DNA of 64,000 nt from Rhodosorus marinus (lineage: Eukaryota > Rhodophyta > Stylonematophyceae > Stylonematales > Stylonemataceae), in contig JAMWBK010000010.1 in NCBI GenBank assembly GCA_029953675.1, positions 1,159,001-1,223,000 of the forward strand. The letters are read 5' to 3'. A program made the position numbers and the translations under genes. The notes under the pieces are model-generated. The model ran no database searches, was not told the DNA's origin, and was given only the letters and a program-made list of their open reading frames with translations. Positions within the stretch are counted from its first letter, which is position 1. Every line of letters begins with the position of its first letter. Of this stretch, positions 32,258 to 44,930 are shown in pieces.

Positions 32258-34517
32258 TCATAAGTTTCTTACTTTTTCCGGCCCTTCTCTCAATTTTTTG
32301 TCTGAACGCTGGCGTTTCTCCAGCTCTTCCTTCACAACCTTTCCCACAGTACAAAGTCCTCTGTTGTCAGCTTTGCGCCTAATTTACCTTGAGTTGGCGG
32401 TAAAAGCGTCGTTCATACCTGAGCTTTGTCAAACAGCTTCTCTCGCTCTTCCTTGTACTCGGGAGTATCGCTGCAGTCCAGTACAGCTTGAAGCGCTTGT
32501 ACATCCTGTCGCATTCTAAGCCGCGATAGTCGCAAGAAAAACGAGGAGGTTCAGCTAGGATTCTTCGGCGATCCGTTTTTTCTTCTTCGTTACCTGGCGT
32601 CCGTTGGCAAAAGATCGTCAGCGTCTGGCTGTGCTCTTTCGGCGGGACAATCGCGAATATCCCAATACCTTTCCTGGTCGAAGTCCAAGTAGCCTGCCGG
32701 AGCAAGACTATTAGCAAATGGCATGGAAGAGGAGGTTTCCTTCGTGCTTACCCAAGTATGTCCCTTGCGCCACACACAGTACACGAGAGCTGTAGATGCA
32801 AATATCGAAAGTCCCAATTTTCAGCAGAGGTGAAAGATCGTAATCAAACGGTGATTGTGGAGTGCTCACCCATCCGTCCCTTTCAATTTAGCAGGAGCCG
32901 CTTTTGCAGCACCTTTCGACACAGAACCAGATTTCGAGGCGCCTCGGAACAATCCATTTGGTCTTGACAGACCAGAAGGCCTTTTGTCAGCTTCTTTAGT
33001 AACGGCCTTCACTGTATTAACAATATCATAGTCGGTCCGCAACTCCAGGCCCTTTGCATCCAGCAGAGACTCATTCATGTAAGGCGAGCCTTTCTTGCCG
33101 GTAGCTGCTGTGAGTCCCGAGAAGTCCATCCTGACAAAAGGAAAGAAATCCGTTAAACTAAAACCCCACATCTCCACACATGCACTTGGTTCAGGCGATG
33201 CCCATGATCGTACTTCTGAAACTTTGTCGAGGACGGCTTATACACAACTCCCCTAAAGTAATCTGTTGGCTTGCTGTTCGCCCCTCCGAAGATGCCAAGA
33301 AACTTCGGATCGACATTAAGCGCAAAATCTGCGACTATGTCGTTTGCTTGATCGTAGATACTCAATCCCCCTAAAAACCTGTCAGGTAAGACTCACATGA
33401 ATGAGTGCCTGTCTTCCTTAGAATCGAGCTCCCCCTTTCTTGCTCTGGTTAGCTTACTCCACTCTTCTCTCTCCGAAAAGCAAGCCACGAAGGGCCATGT
33501 ACGGCATTAAGATGACCACCCTCCCTCCATCTACAAAGTTCCATGGGCCACGAGATCAAACTTTCAGTGGGAGATCTGGCCAACGTTTGTATCGAATAAC
33601 CCTCACCTTGGAAGTCCACAATATTGACACCGTTTCGTCTCGTTCTGACGCAATTCTCCAACATGTTCACCTTCCCGCTAAACATTCCGAAGCCCATGAA
33701 CGTATACAAGTTCTTCGCATAAACCACAAGCGCTAAGCTCAGTCATAAGAATGGCGAAGAGGGAGTACAAGAGGGAGTACAAGCCTCTGGTGCGGATGGG
33801 ACAACCTACCTCCGGGTGTCGTACTAGCCAGTGCGTGACTGGAGGATGGTGATTCGTTTGCTCCAAATACACCGCCGTACCGTCTTTCCATTTCGCCGAA
33901 TACGTTTCACCCAGAATCGGGTTGAAAGGTTTGGATAAACTAGCCGAGCCGTGCAGCCCCGCAATGACAAAAGCCTGAGGCAGAAGCGGTACCAGACGGA
34001 CGAGTGAGGGCCCCGCTTGCACACTACCGCGAAGATTTTCAAGATGGACAATCGCGATTCATACCGCAACGAGCTTCACTCTCTCCAGAGGATTCTTTTC
34101 CATTGCCGCCTTAGTCAAATAATACGGTCCGTAGTCCCAGTCATCGACTAGCTTTTCGAGAAAGCTGCGAGGTTGGAAGACGCTGACGTGAAGGGACAGC
34201 TCGGTGAGCGGTTTTCCTGCACGTCCACGAAGGTGTCAGCTCGGAAGCTTCCTCATGAGCAGATTCTGTTCTAGGATTTTTCTACTGTTCCCACCAAAGA
34301 TATGCAGTCCAACACATTGCGACGTCGAGGAGTGGCCGAACAGCTTACCTTCAAAGAACTTGGATCCGACAGTACGTAAGGTCCTCGCGATAAAAGATTT
34401 CTGTCGTTCAGCCATGTCACCGTCTGTAATGGCAACACCGCCCCCGGAAGAACCCATAGAGTGACGGAAATCATCGCTAGCATCAAAACTCTTGGTATCA
34501 AAACTTCTCAGAGACAT
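32258..34517 (-). CDS. Oxysterol-binding protein-related protein (ORP)
   Basis: Eleven exons on the minus strand (34517-34349, 34216-34065, 33974-33810, 33712-33607, 33530-33458, 33378-33214, 33130-32870, 32789-32752, 32693-32594, 32515-32419, 32338-32258) encode 468 aa, every junction in phase. ORPs move sterols or phosphoinositides between membranes at contact sites. The family hallmark EQTNHHPPV (usually EQ.SHHPP) is in exon 3. It is preceded by SKPFNPILGETY and followed by a MPYMALRGLLFGE block, GYLDFDQERYWDIRDCP, a LLPTDAR motif and a charged C-terminal helix (VVKEELEKRQRSDKK). There is no PH or ankyrin domain, so it is a short ORP. An unusual Ala/Lys/Gly-rich insert sits in exon 7. A GTAAGA donor just before the stop could extend the C-terminus into 32.2 kb. 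The exon 4 acceptor is the least certain. Confidence 0.88.
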
Positions 34518-36223
34518 GATCGCAGTTTTCTCACAATCCAGTTAAGCGACCGTAATCCCACATTAGACTCACAAAACTCTTGGCGCTTGACCTACCCAAC
34601 CCCACCCCCCCCCCAACCCTACGCCTGCTTCCGTCCCTTCGACGTTGACCCTCAAACCCAGACTTTCAAATAAGGATGACACGTCAAGACTAATTGAACT
34701 CAAACAAAGCAAACTCTACCGAGAGTCACAAAAGGACCTTAGGACATACAACTCTACACTCTTTTCAACCTAATCACCCTTCACAACCCTCCTTCTCAAA
34801 GCACCCATGGCCCCCAACCATCCCCAGTCCTCATGTTTGTCACACGCTGAAAGAAAACCCTTTTATGAGCACTTACAAAACGATCGTCCAAAAAACACCA
34901 ATTTTCGCTGCCTCCAATGTAGGCACATAACAAAAATGAAAAATTAATATATTTACTAGAAGCAAGTAAACATTGGTCACTTTCTGTCCTAGAAACCTTC
35001 GTAGCCACTGTTTTCATGCTGAATAGAGTGTCCATATTTTTCTGTAAAAAAAAGAGAGACACAGCGTAACCTTGATAAACAAGACAAGACGAACACTTTT
35101 TCCTTGTTTTGCCAGTGAGTCAGCAGCCGAGGATAAGTCAATGTCTGAACCCCTCAACCGGCCCCCCCCCCAGAATCCGTGAGTTCCGAATATTTGAAAA
35201 GATTGGGGAGTGTCGTGTCTATAGAAAATCCGATTTCTACCCCCCCACTGACACTATACCATGTGCAGCATGATGTACTTCCCCTCCTACCCCCCCTCCA
35301 TATTTCTCGATAAGCTGTGGAAAGTGCCCAGGCCGTACAAAAAAAGATGATTGGGTAAATTATTGTCCCTCAAGGGGCGGACCGGAAAAATTGGCGAATG
35401 CGATAGAATGAGAACATATATTGCAATCGGAGAGACTCTCTGCAGATATCCTGTAAATTATTTTTATACATGAATAGGTTTATCGTTTGATGTATTTTTA
35501 TTGGCGTGTTGTAATATATATTTCTCAAACGATTTTTTTTGGGAGAACTGAAGGATTGGTTGGATTCGAGGATATTGATTTATTGGCGGTTGCGGGTAAA
35601 CAGAGTTTCGGGCTGGGACACGGCCACACGTCCTGAAGACAGGTTTCCAGACATCCTGAAAAGATTATTCAATTTAGTTCAATAGCTCGCTCACTGAAGA
35701 AGGGACTACCAAATACGTTTCACCCGACCAGCGGGGCCAGTCAAGGCAATCCCCGTGCTTCGAAAACACTGGATAGGATAGAGGAGCGCAAGCGCGGTTC
35801 CTGAGAGTCTCTAATATAGTGGTAAGGACATGCGCACCGGTGCCTCGGGAGGTATGGAAGAGGCCCTCTCACGATCGTTGTGAGAATGGTGAGACCATGC
35901 CCAAACCCTCAAAGCCTGCCAAGTGCCTAGGGCGCCACAATGTCCGGTAGATCAACCAACCGCTTCCGGAGTGATCTGCTATCAACAGATCTGTCCTTAT
36001 TCACAGGAAAGCATGAGCGGAGTCTCGTAGAGCTCTTGCAATCGGCTCAAGAGCCCGGAGCTAACGTTGTACAATACCCCTTCCGGAAAAGAACGGATTC
36101 CCGGACCTCATATCTGTGATCGAGGTGGAATCATCTGAATTATTTGCGGTGGTATCGAATCCGACTTCATTGAGTGAGTACTGGGGTGGACGCCGTTCAA
36201 CTAGTTGAGAGAGTGAAGTCTTG
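34518..36223. other. Intergenic between the ORP gene and GALT
   Basis: A divergent promoter region of 1.7 kb. C-rich runs occur at about 34602 and 35161-35171, and a T-run near 35534. The segment 35640-36200 has a more even base composition and short open frames but no motif. No tRNA: a D-arm-like TAGTGGTAAGGACAT near 35818 lacks a matching T-arm. Confidence 0.45.
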
Positions 36224-37760
<1,537 letters not shown>

Positions 37761-38280
37761 CTCTCCCATACTACCGCGAAAGGGCCCAGGCTTGAGCCTT
37801 CGTACAGTGAACCCTAGTGGTCGTTTTTGGAACACGACACATTCCGAGTAAAACCTTGAGTTCCTAGCACTTGATAAAGGCAGAATTGGCCTTCGAAGGC
37901 TCAACTCCATTTTATCTCCATTCAATATTTTCAATCCAATAGAATCGATAGAATGTTTTTTTCTGCATATCAATAATATAAGAATTCTCAAGGGATGCTT
38001 TTTTAAAACGGAGATCAATATTATTCCCCAATAAATAAGAATAATGTAGAAGAATATGTTTTTCATAAGATATTCTCGTATATTTAGCCAATGGATTTTG
38101 GCAGACGAGATATGCTTATTTTTCTAATTAGTTTCTTGAGTCAATGAGATACTTGTTGAAAGCGAGGATTCGATTGCGTTGATTGGGGAGGATCGAGCTA
38201 GACTGTCGGTATCTGACGGGATGGTGACGGGTTGGAGTTAAAAAGTGAGCACCGGAGTTTCGATCCATAGGAAATAATCA
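37761..38280. promoter_or_regulatory. GALT-GALK spacer
   Basis: A 520-bp spacer between the GALT stop and the proposed GALK ATG. It is AT-rich around 37920-38150, has no open frame of note, and should hold the GALT terminator and GALK promoter. No TATA box is obvious. Confidence 0.4.
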
Positions 38281-39950
38281 ATGACGACCACAGGTGCGTG
38301 GAATTCTGGAAGATCTCCGTGGCTTGCTTTTGCTTCAACCCCCACTCTCGGTCATCTCGGGTAATAAGGGAGGAACTGGATCTTTGGATGGCGTGAACCC
38401 AGCGAAGCCGATCTTGGTTGAGTGGGAGCATTGATATTTTTAGAGCCTGAGGATATAGTGTTTCGTTCATTTTTGCTTCAGATGCGATTAGTCGCGCGAA
38501 AGCGTTGTTCAAGTCAAAATTTGGAGCAGATGCTGAGGTTGGTGGAGCAGCACCAGGCAGGGTGAATCTTATAGGCGAGCATACAGATTACTGCGATGGA
38601 TTTGTATTCCCGTTAGCATTGCAGTTCAGTACTGTAGTCCTCGGCAGGAAGAATCCTGAACACGCGGGTACTGTAATAGTCTGCAGTGAAGCGCAAAACC
38701 AAGAAACAATAGAATTTGCTGTAAGTTCAGCCGAGTACTAGGATTCTCAATTCGGGTGTTTGTTACAAATTCAGCTCTAACTCCCTATGAATGCGCAGAT
38801 GTTAGATGGCATGAAGGCAGGCGAACCTGCCTGGACCAACTATATTAGGGGCATGGTGTCTATCTATCGAGAAAACGGTTTTGACGTGCCTGGGTTCGAC
38901 GCTGTTGTTTGTACTGATGTACCAATTGGTGGCGGAGTGAGCAGCTCCGCAGCTTTTGAGGTGAGTCTGACGTTTGCGTATTGTCACTGATGCGCATTTC
39001 CGCAGTGAAGACATCGGCACTCTTCTCAACTGGACGTTGCCGCTGTACTATACACAGATGTCTAGCGGGATCTTCATTGAAGAGCTGTGCAAGAAGACTG
39101 TGGAAAAGGAGACTCGCGCGCTGTGGGGCCAAAAGTGCGAGCACACATTCGTCGGGCTCATGTGCGGGATTATGGACCAGATGATCTCCTCGAAAGCGAC
39201 GCTTGGTCATGCGCTTCTTATTGATTGCAGGTAACTCCTCCTGATCACTTGAAATTCGCTCCTGCTAGATGATTCTAAGTGTTCAAAACCTTAAACAGGT
39301 CACTGGAATGTGAGGAAGTGCCACTCACAGATCCTGGAGTCTCTGTTGTAGTGTGCAACTCGAACGTCAAGCACACGCTTACGGGTTCCGAGTACCCGGA
39401 CCGTGTTAGACAATGCAAAGCCGTCGCAAGCGCGATAGGCGTAAAAGCACTTAGGGATGCGACCATGGTAGGACCGCTAGCTACCAGCCGCTGAGGTAGT
39501 TGATTGCGTACTTAGCAGCTTTTTCTTGACTTACAGGAATCGCTGAATAGTGTCAAGGACAAGCTTTCGGACGTTGAGTATCGAAGAGGCCGCCACGTTA
39601 TCACGGAGGACAATAGAGTCCTGGACTGCAAGGATGCTTTGATTAGCAAAGACTATCCTAAAGTGGGAACCCTTATGACAGCCAGTCACGCCAGTCTAAG
39701 GGACGACTACGAGGTCAGCATACCCGAGATCGATTTTCTGGTTGAATTGGCCAACTCTTTCCCAGGGGTGTTCGGGTCTAGGATTACTGGAGGTGGTTTC
39801 GGAGGCTGCACTGTTACACTGGTCAAGACCGAGAACGCGAACGCCCTGATGGAGAAAATGTCCCAGGATTACCATGCCAGGTTTGGTGTGAAGGTCTCGT
39901 CGTTCATTACCAGCCCGGGCTCTGGAGCTCACCGGGTAGATATGTCTTGA
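38281..39950 (+). CDS. GALK: Galactokinase
   Basis: Six exons (38281-38293, 38482-38720, 38799-38960, 39058-39230, 39299-39467, 39537-39950) give 389 aa, the normal length for the family. It phosphorylates galactose with ATP, feeding GALT. All three GHMP-kinase motifs are present: [28 protein letters not shown] and [17 protein letters not shown] and HALLIDC are also typical. The first exon is only 13 nt (MTTT plus one base) joined over a 188-nt intron. It was chosen because the donor GTGCGT, the pyrimidine-rich acceptor and the phase all agree, but another upstream start is possible. Exon 4 uses the acceptor ACACAG at 39057 rather than an earlier CGCAG, which would meet a stop. Together with GALT it forms a two-step galactose unit. 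Confidence 0.92.
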
Positions 39951-41823
39951 AGCCGCACTTGCTTCGCAGGTAAAAATCATAGATTTTCGACCTAGTCAAT
40001 CCGATAGGCAGTAAAGTACGTTCTGAGGAACCAAGCATTTCTACAACCTCGCGTGGCAAAGAACGAGAATCGCAGCCTTCGTTCTTTCATCACGGCTTCC
40101 ATTGTGGATTTTCGATGTGACTCTTGTGGCCACGCTAGCTAGTTAGGCGTCTCTCAATTCTCTGCTTCCAATCCCTGATGTCTAAGTATCCGAGAACCTT
40201 TGCCTAAACTTCAGACGAAGCCGCGCCAATGAAAAAGCATTGTCCACAGAAGATTAGAGAAAAGGACTTCCAAGATCTCTGAGAGGATATTTGGATGGAA
40301 GCCGCTTTGATCTACATGAATCACGTCGTTTTTCTCATTCTCTTCTGACGCTCCGCTAGCAACTGCTCCTGGGGGCTGTGACTACATCGCATTTTCCGCT
40401 TCTGCTGGTTGTGCAATGCCAGCCAATGAGTATGTACAACCTAGAAGAAAAGAATCAGATGTGTACGTTCAAGCTGATTGGAACAATGATGCTTGCTGAT
40501 TCCCTATTCATCGCCTGGATGGCTCTTCGTGACCCACCGACTACTACATGAGTTGCTTAGGCAGTCCCAGCAATGCTCTAGCTTTCTGAGGAAATCTAAA
40601 TTTATTACGAAAAACAAGCTCTCTCGTGGTCAGTACGCAGCTTTGAATCCTAACCAACAGTCTGTCCTCCTAAAATCTCAAAATTTAAAACAAAAACTCG
40701 GGTCCTGGTACTGAATACCCTAGAACAGTCTGTCCATTAAACAACGAATTATTACCAACCGTCGTCTAGACTGTCCAATTAGCTTCGAGAAGTTTGGAAA
40801 CTCAATGGGCAGCAGAATATTTGATTTCGATGTGGTCGTGGGAAGGGGTAGGAAAAAAAACTGAAAGTTAGGCACTGACCTTTTGACCTTTTCGAGGGAT
40901 CTCACCCCTATGAAAGAGATGCTATTTTCTGAAATGTTTCTATTTTTGAGATTGTTTAGGACTTGAACGGAGTTTTCCACGGTGGCGGTTTTGAACTTCG
41001 AAAAATTTGAAAGACACCTCCTGCAAAGGTCCGTCGCCTTTAACCTACCCCCCTTGTATTCTCCGAATGACGACCAAACTCTACTAAGCATTCAGAAAGT
41101 CAAAAAAAAATCAAGATTGAGAAAATACGAAGAAAATTCCGCGATCCTGCAGTTTCAAGCGTTGAAATGCAGAAGAAAACCAATCGGAAAGACGTACAAC
41201 GCGGGCCTAGCTCTTCCCATGCCGTTCCCCGTCACATGGCTGAAACTCTCTTTTTTTAAAAACAATACCAAGGTTTTCTCGTTGTTCCCAAAAAGTATTG
41301 GCGGAGATCTAATTTTCAACCCGTTACCAAGAAATATAACTTTATCTGTCATACTCCAGTATTCGCCTTTTTAAAAAAGTTGACTAGATTATCATATGCA
41401 GAATAGAAATTTATTCACATGACGACTTTAAATTGACTGAATACTTGATGACATTTAAATTGAATCTGACGTTACTTCACCTTGTCAAGTACTTATGGGA
41501 TTTCGTGCAATTTAGTGCCGCCAGGAGCTCAGTTGATAGGATCTTTCTGGTCATGGCTTGCTCTGGGGGGTTTGGTGGGTATGTCTCTGGTTGAGGAAGG
41601 GTTGAGGAGGGTAACGAGGGAGCTTTGATATGGTTGTGGGATGCCTTAGGTTGTGCAAGAGTTGTTTGGTTTCTTTTGGCTTGTTTGTTTGAATTGCATG
41701 AGTGGGACGGCTGGCTTTTACCTTTCCTAGATGCTCGTCTGTTTCCCCCCCCCTTTTTTTTTGAGTTTCGTCCGTTTTTGCGTTTTTGTTGTTTTTTGGT
41801 TGCGTTGAGAGAAGAGAGGCATT
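39951..41823. other. Intergenic between GALK and the S9 peptidase gene
   Basis: No gene recognised in 1.9 kb. A 130-codon plus frame (40982-41374) starts at GTG with no in-frame ATG near its beginning and lacks motifs. The last 250 bp are T/G-rich and probably the promoter and leader of the peptidase gene. Confidence 0.45.
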
Positions 41824-43937
41824 ATGGTGACTTCTACTAGAGAGGTGGGGTCGCTTGTTATTGAGAATGTGCCTCCGTTCTCGGAGTCGTTGGTGATGAG
41901 GTTGGATCAGTACCAGAACCATCGCGCGTGTGTGTTTGCGAGTTGGGGAAGGCACGAGAATGGAGAGCCGTTTATTCTTATTCGTACGAGGTTCTCGGAG
42001 ACGATGCAGGTGGGTTATCTGCATTACCTTCAACGGACTGCACCTGTTGCTCACAGTTCTTTCATTCTTTCCTGGGCTTGACTGGATTAGGTCCATCGCG
42101 TGGATCGGCCACTTGGAATGAGATATCAGCACACGTTCTGTAGGGAACCGGTTGCCTTCGCTCAAATGAATCCAATTCCGGAGAGAAACCAGTTCGCCAT
42201 TCTGAAAGACTATGGCGGTTCCGAACTTTATCAAGTCTACGTCTTCACAACGAAGAGCGCGTTTCGGCGTCGCGTGTCGACGGGAAAGGGTCGGCAAGGA
42301 GGCGTTCGATGGAGCCATTCCGGAGATAAACTTATCTACTCCTCAACAGCCAGGAATGGGAGGGACTGGGACATTGTTGTTCAGAAAATTCCGGTTATGG
42401 TAAGTGACACAGCGGACCCTTTTGAACCAAGACATATATGCGGTTTCGCTTCTAAAACGGTGATAATTTCATTGCGCAGTTCGAAGAAGACGGAGGGGCA
42501 GAGCTCGTCAGGAAGGTGGAAATGAAGGGAATGTGGATGCCGCTCTCGATTTCATATGATGATGAGATTATTTTGCTCTGCAAGATTATCAGCTCGAAAC
42601 AATCCGAAATATGGTCCCTGCAAGGGGAGGAGTTGACAAAACTGAAGGCTGGCACGGATGAGGAACCAATGGTCTATGGACGTTCAGCACAGTTCTCGTA
42701 TCAACAGCGTGATGACGGCTCCTACGTTGCGTACTACACGACAGATCAGGGCTCAGAGTTTCAGCGCCTGTACAGGATGAGGTTCCACCCAAAGAATGGC
42801 TTAATCGAGGACTCGTGTCTTACGAACTCCTTGGAATGGGACGTGGAAGAAGTAGCCGTTTCTCTCATGAAGAAGACGAACGAAGACGTTGTTGCATACG
42901 TAGTCAATGAGGACGGGGCAAGCTCGCTTCATCTGCAGATAGGTGAATCGGAGACGAAGTTCAGCAACCTTCCAATTGGTCAAATCTACGGCCTGCAGTT
43001 TTTGCACGATGATGAGCCCAAGTTGGCTCTGACGGTGAACGGTCCTCACACCCCTGGCGACGCGTATGTGCTTGACATCGGAACAATGAGTATGGAAAGG
43101 TGGACAGAATCCGAAGTTGGTGGATTGAATCCTTCAACGTTTGTGATTCCTGAGCGGGTACGCGTCAAGAGCTTTGACGAGCTGGAGGTACCAGCGTTCG
43201 TATATAAACCAAAGAAGAAGTGCGATGGAGGATTTCCAGTGGTTATACATATTCATGGCGGGCCCGAAAGTCAGTCCGTGCCCTCTTTTTCTCCAACCTC
43301 CCAGGCAATGGTAGAATTGCTGGGATGCTGTGTGATTGACCCGAATGTGCGTGGCTCAGTAGGCTACGGAAAGACCTACATCAAGCTTGACGACGGTTAT
43401 AAACGAGAAGATTCTGTGAAGGACATCGGAGCGGTTCTGGATTGGATTAAAACTCAATCGGACTTGAACCCTGAGAAGGTAGCTGTTTTCGGCGGAAGCT
43501 ACGGAGGATACATGGTACTGGCCTGCATGATACGCTATGGTGACCGGCTCATGTGTGGCGCGGAAATCGTTGGAATTTCGAATTTTGTTACCTTCCTGGA
43601 GAACACGTCGGATTACAGACGAGATCACCGAAGAGGCGAATACGGCGACGAGAGGGATGCGAAGATGAGAGAGTTCTTGAACAAGATTTCTCCGTTGACC
43701 AATGTAAATAAGATCAAGAAGCCAATGCTTATTGCTCAAGGGAGAAACGATCCTCGCGTACCGGAGTCTGAATCTGTGCAAGTGCGAAATGCAATTCGCG
43801 AAAACGGGCTGAACGTTTGGTACATACTGGCGAAGGACGAGGGGCATGGCTTCCGGAAGAAGCAGAATAGAGATTTCTGGAACGCCGCTTTGTTCTCTTT
43901 TTTGCAGGAACATCTTGTGAAGGGCTTGGAGAACTAG
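41824..43937 (+). CDS. S9-family serine peptidase (acylaminoacyl-peptidase/S9C-like)
   Basis: Three exons (41824-42009, 42091-42399, 42480-43937), all phase 0, encode 650 aa. The N-terminal 390 residues form a beta-propeller-like region (repeats such as WSHSGDKLIYSS). The C-terminal alpha/beta hydrolase holds HIHGGPE (oxyanion region), NVRGSVGYGK, the nucleophile GGSYGGYM, the acid Asp in RNDPRVP, and the His in EGHGF. This order defines clan SC family S9, enzymes that trim short peptides in the cytosol or an organelle. No signal peptide is visible. It resembles bacterial and plant S9C peptidases more than classical prolyl oligopeptidase, but substrate preference cannot be read from the sequence. 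Confidence 0.9.
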
Positions 43938-44930
43938 TGCAATAAGGAGGAGGCGGCCAGGTTGCAGCGCGGTAGAAAGCTGCGAACGGAGAATCCTGAT
44001 CTGAAGCATCCGGCCCACCCACCGGACAATGCCTACTGGAAAAATACATAACTGTGCCCTTCCGGGTTCGGTACGGGTGACCTGCGCCTACGTTCGCATG
44101 ATAGTAACATCCCCCGCCAGAACCTAACGGCCAATCTCTTTCCGACGAGTTGTTTCTATATTCCTTATCATCTTATGCTATCAAAAGCCAAGCGAAGAGA
44201 GCTCTGCTAGAGTCCGTGCACGAAGCCAAGCAGGACAACCTCATCCCGCCCAGGCATACACAACGCCAGTGAGCAGCAAAACCCGCAACTCTTTTTTTTT
44301 TGGTCTTCATATACGAAACCCCCCCCCCCTTAACTGAAAATTCAATTAAAAAACGAAAATCAATGTTGACAGGTGGCATATCATGATTAGCCCAAAACAC
44401 CCGCGAAGAAATTCAGAGAAAAACAAATTCGAAATATCGCAAATTCTATTTTTAGGATAAAAACAATACCAATTCGTGAGACCGGCTTATACTTTACTCT
44501 ATCTGCATATTTATTTCGAAATATCATGTATTTTGTCTTGGTTCTGGACGGGGCTCCGTTTTTGTGCAGGAAAAAAGGGGTTTATTTGGTTGCCATTTTG
44601 CGGCTTGGTTTTTAGTGTGCGATATGAACTATTTGAAAAGGAGGTAAATGGTAACGTCGATGAAGTAGCTTTTCGGGGGATAGTGGGTTGGGGGGGGAGG
44701 AGCGTTGGTGGAAGGCGAAGGGCTCCTCCTGTTTTCGAGTTGAAGACTAGTTTAAGTTTTTGTGGTTTGAATAGAACTCTTCCTGATGCTACGAGTGATT
44801 TTGTGAATATTTGTATTATGTGGTGGTAGGTTTTGGTCGTTGGTGGACTCTGTTGGGGTTGTGGGTTGTCGAGGCGTGGCGGTGATGGTTGAAGGTCTTG
44901 GAAGTTTGGGAGGGGGCGAGGGGGAATGAT
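43938..44930. other. Intergenic between the S9 peptidase and TBC genes
   Basis: No gene recognised. A T-run (about 44291) and C-run (about 44321) are present. The 3' 400 bp is T/G-rich, as before other plus-strand starts in this window. Confidence 0.4.

Noticed and set aside
35810-35880. tRNA-like D-arm sequence (TAGTGGTAAGGACAT)
   Set aside because: No T-arm or acceptor stem partner follows within tRNA distance.
39001-39057. Earlier acceptor (CCGCAG at 39005) for galactokinase exon 4
   Set aside because: It meets a stop in phase 0; the acceptor at 39057 keeps phase and matches the family's length between motifs.
40982-41374. 130-codon plus-strand frame between GALK and the S9 peptidase gene
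   Set aside because: Starts at GTG, no in-frame ATG near the start, no motif, no splice context.
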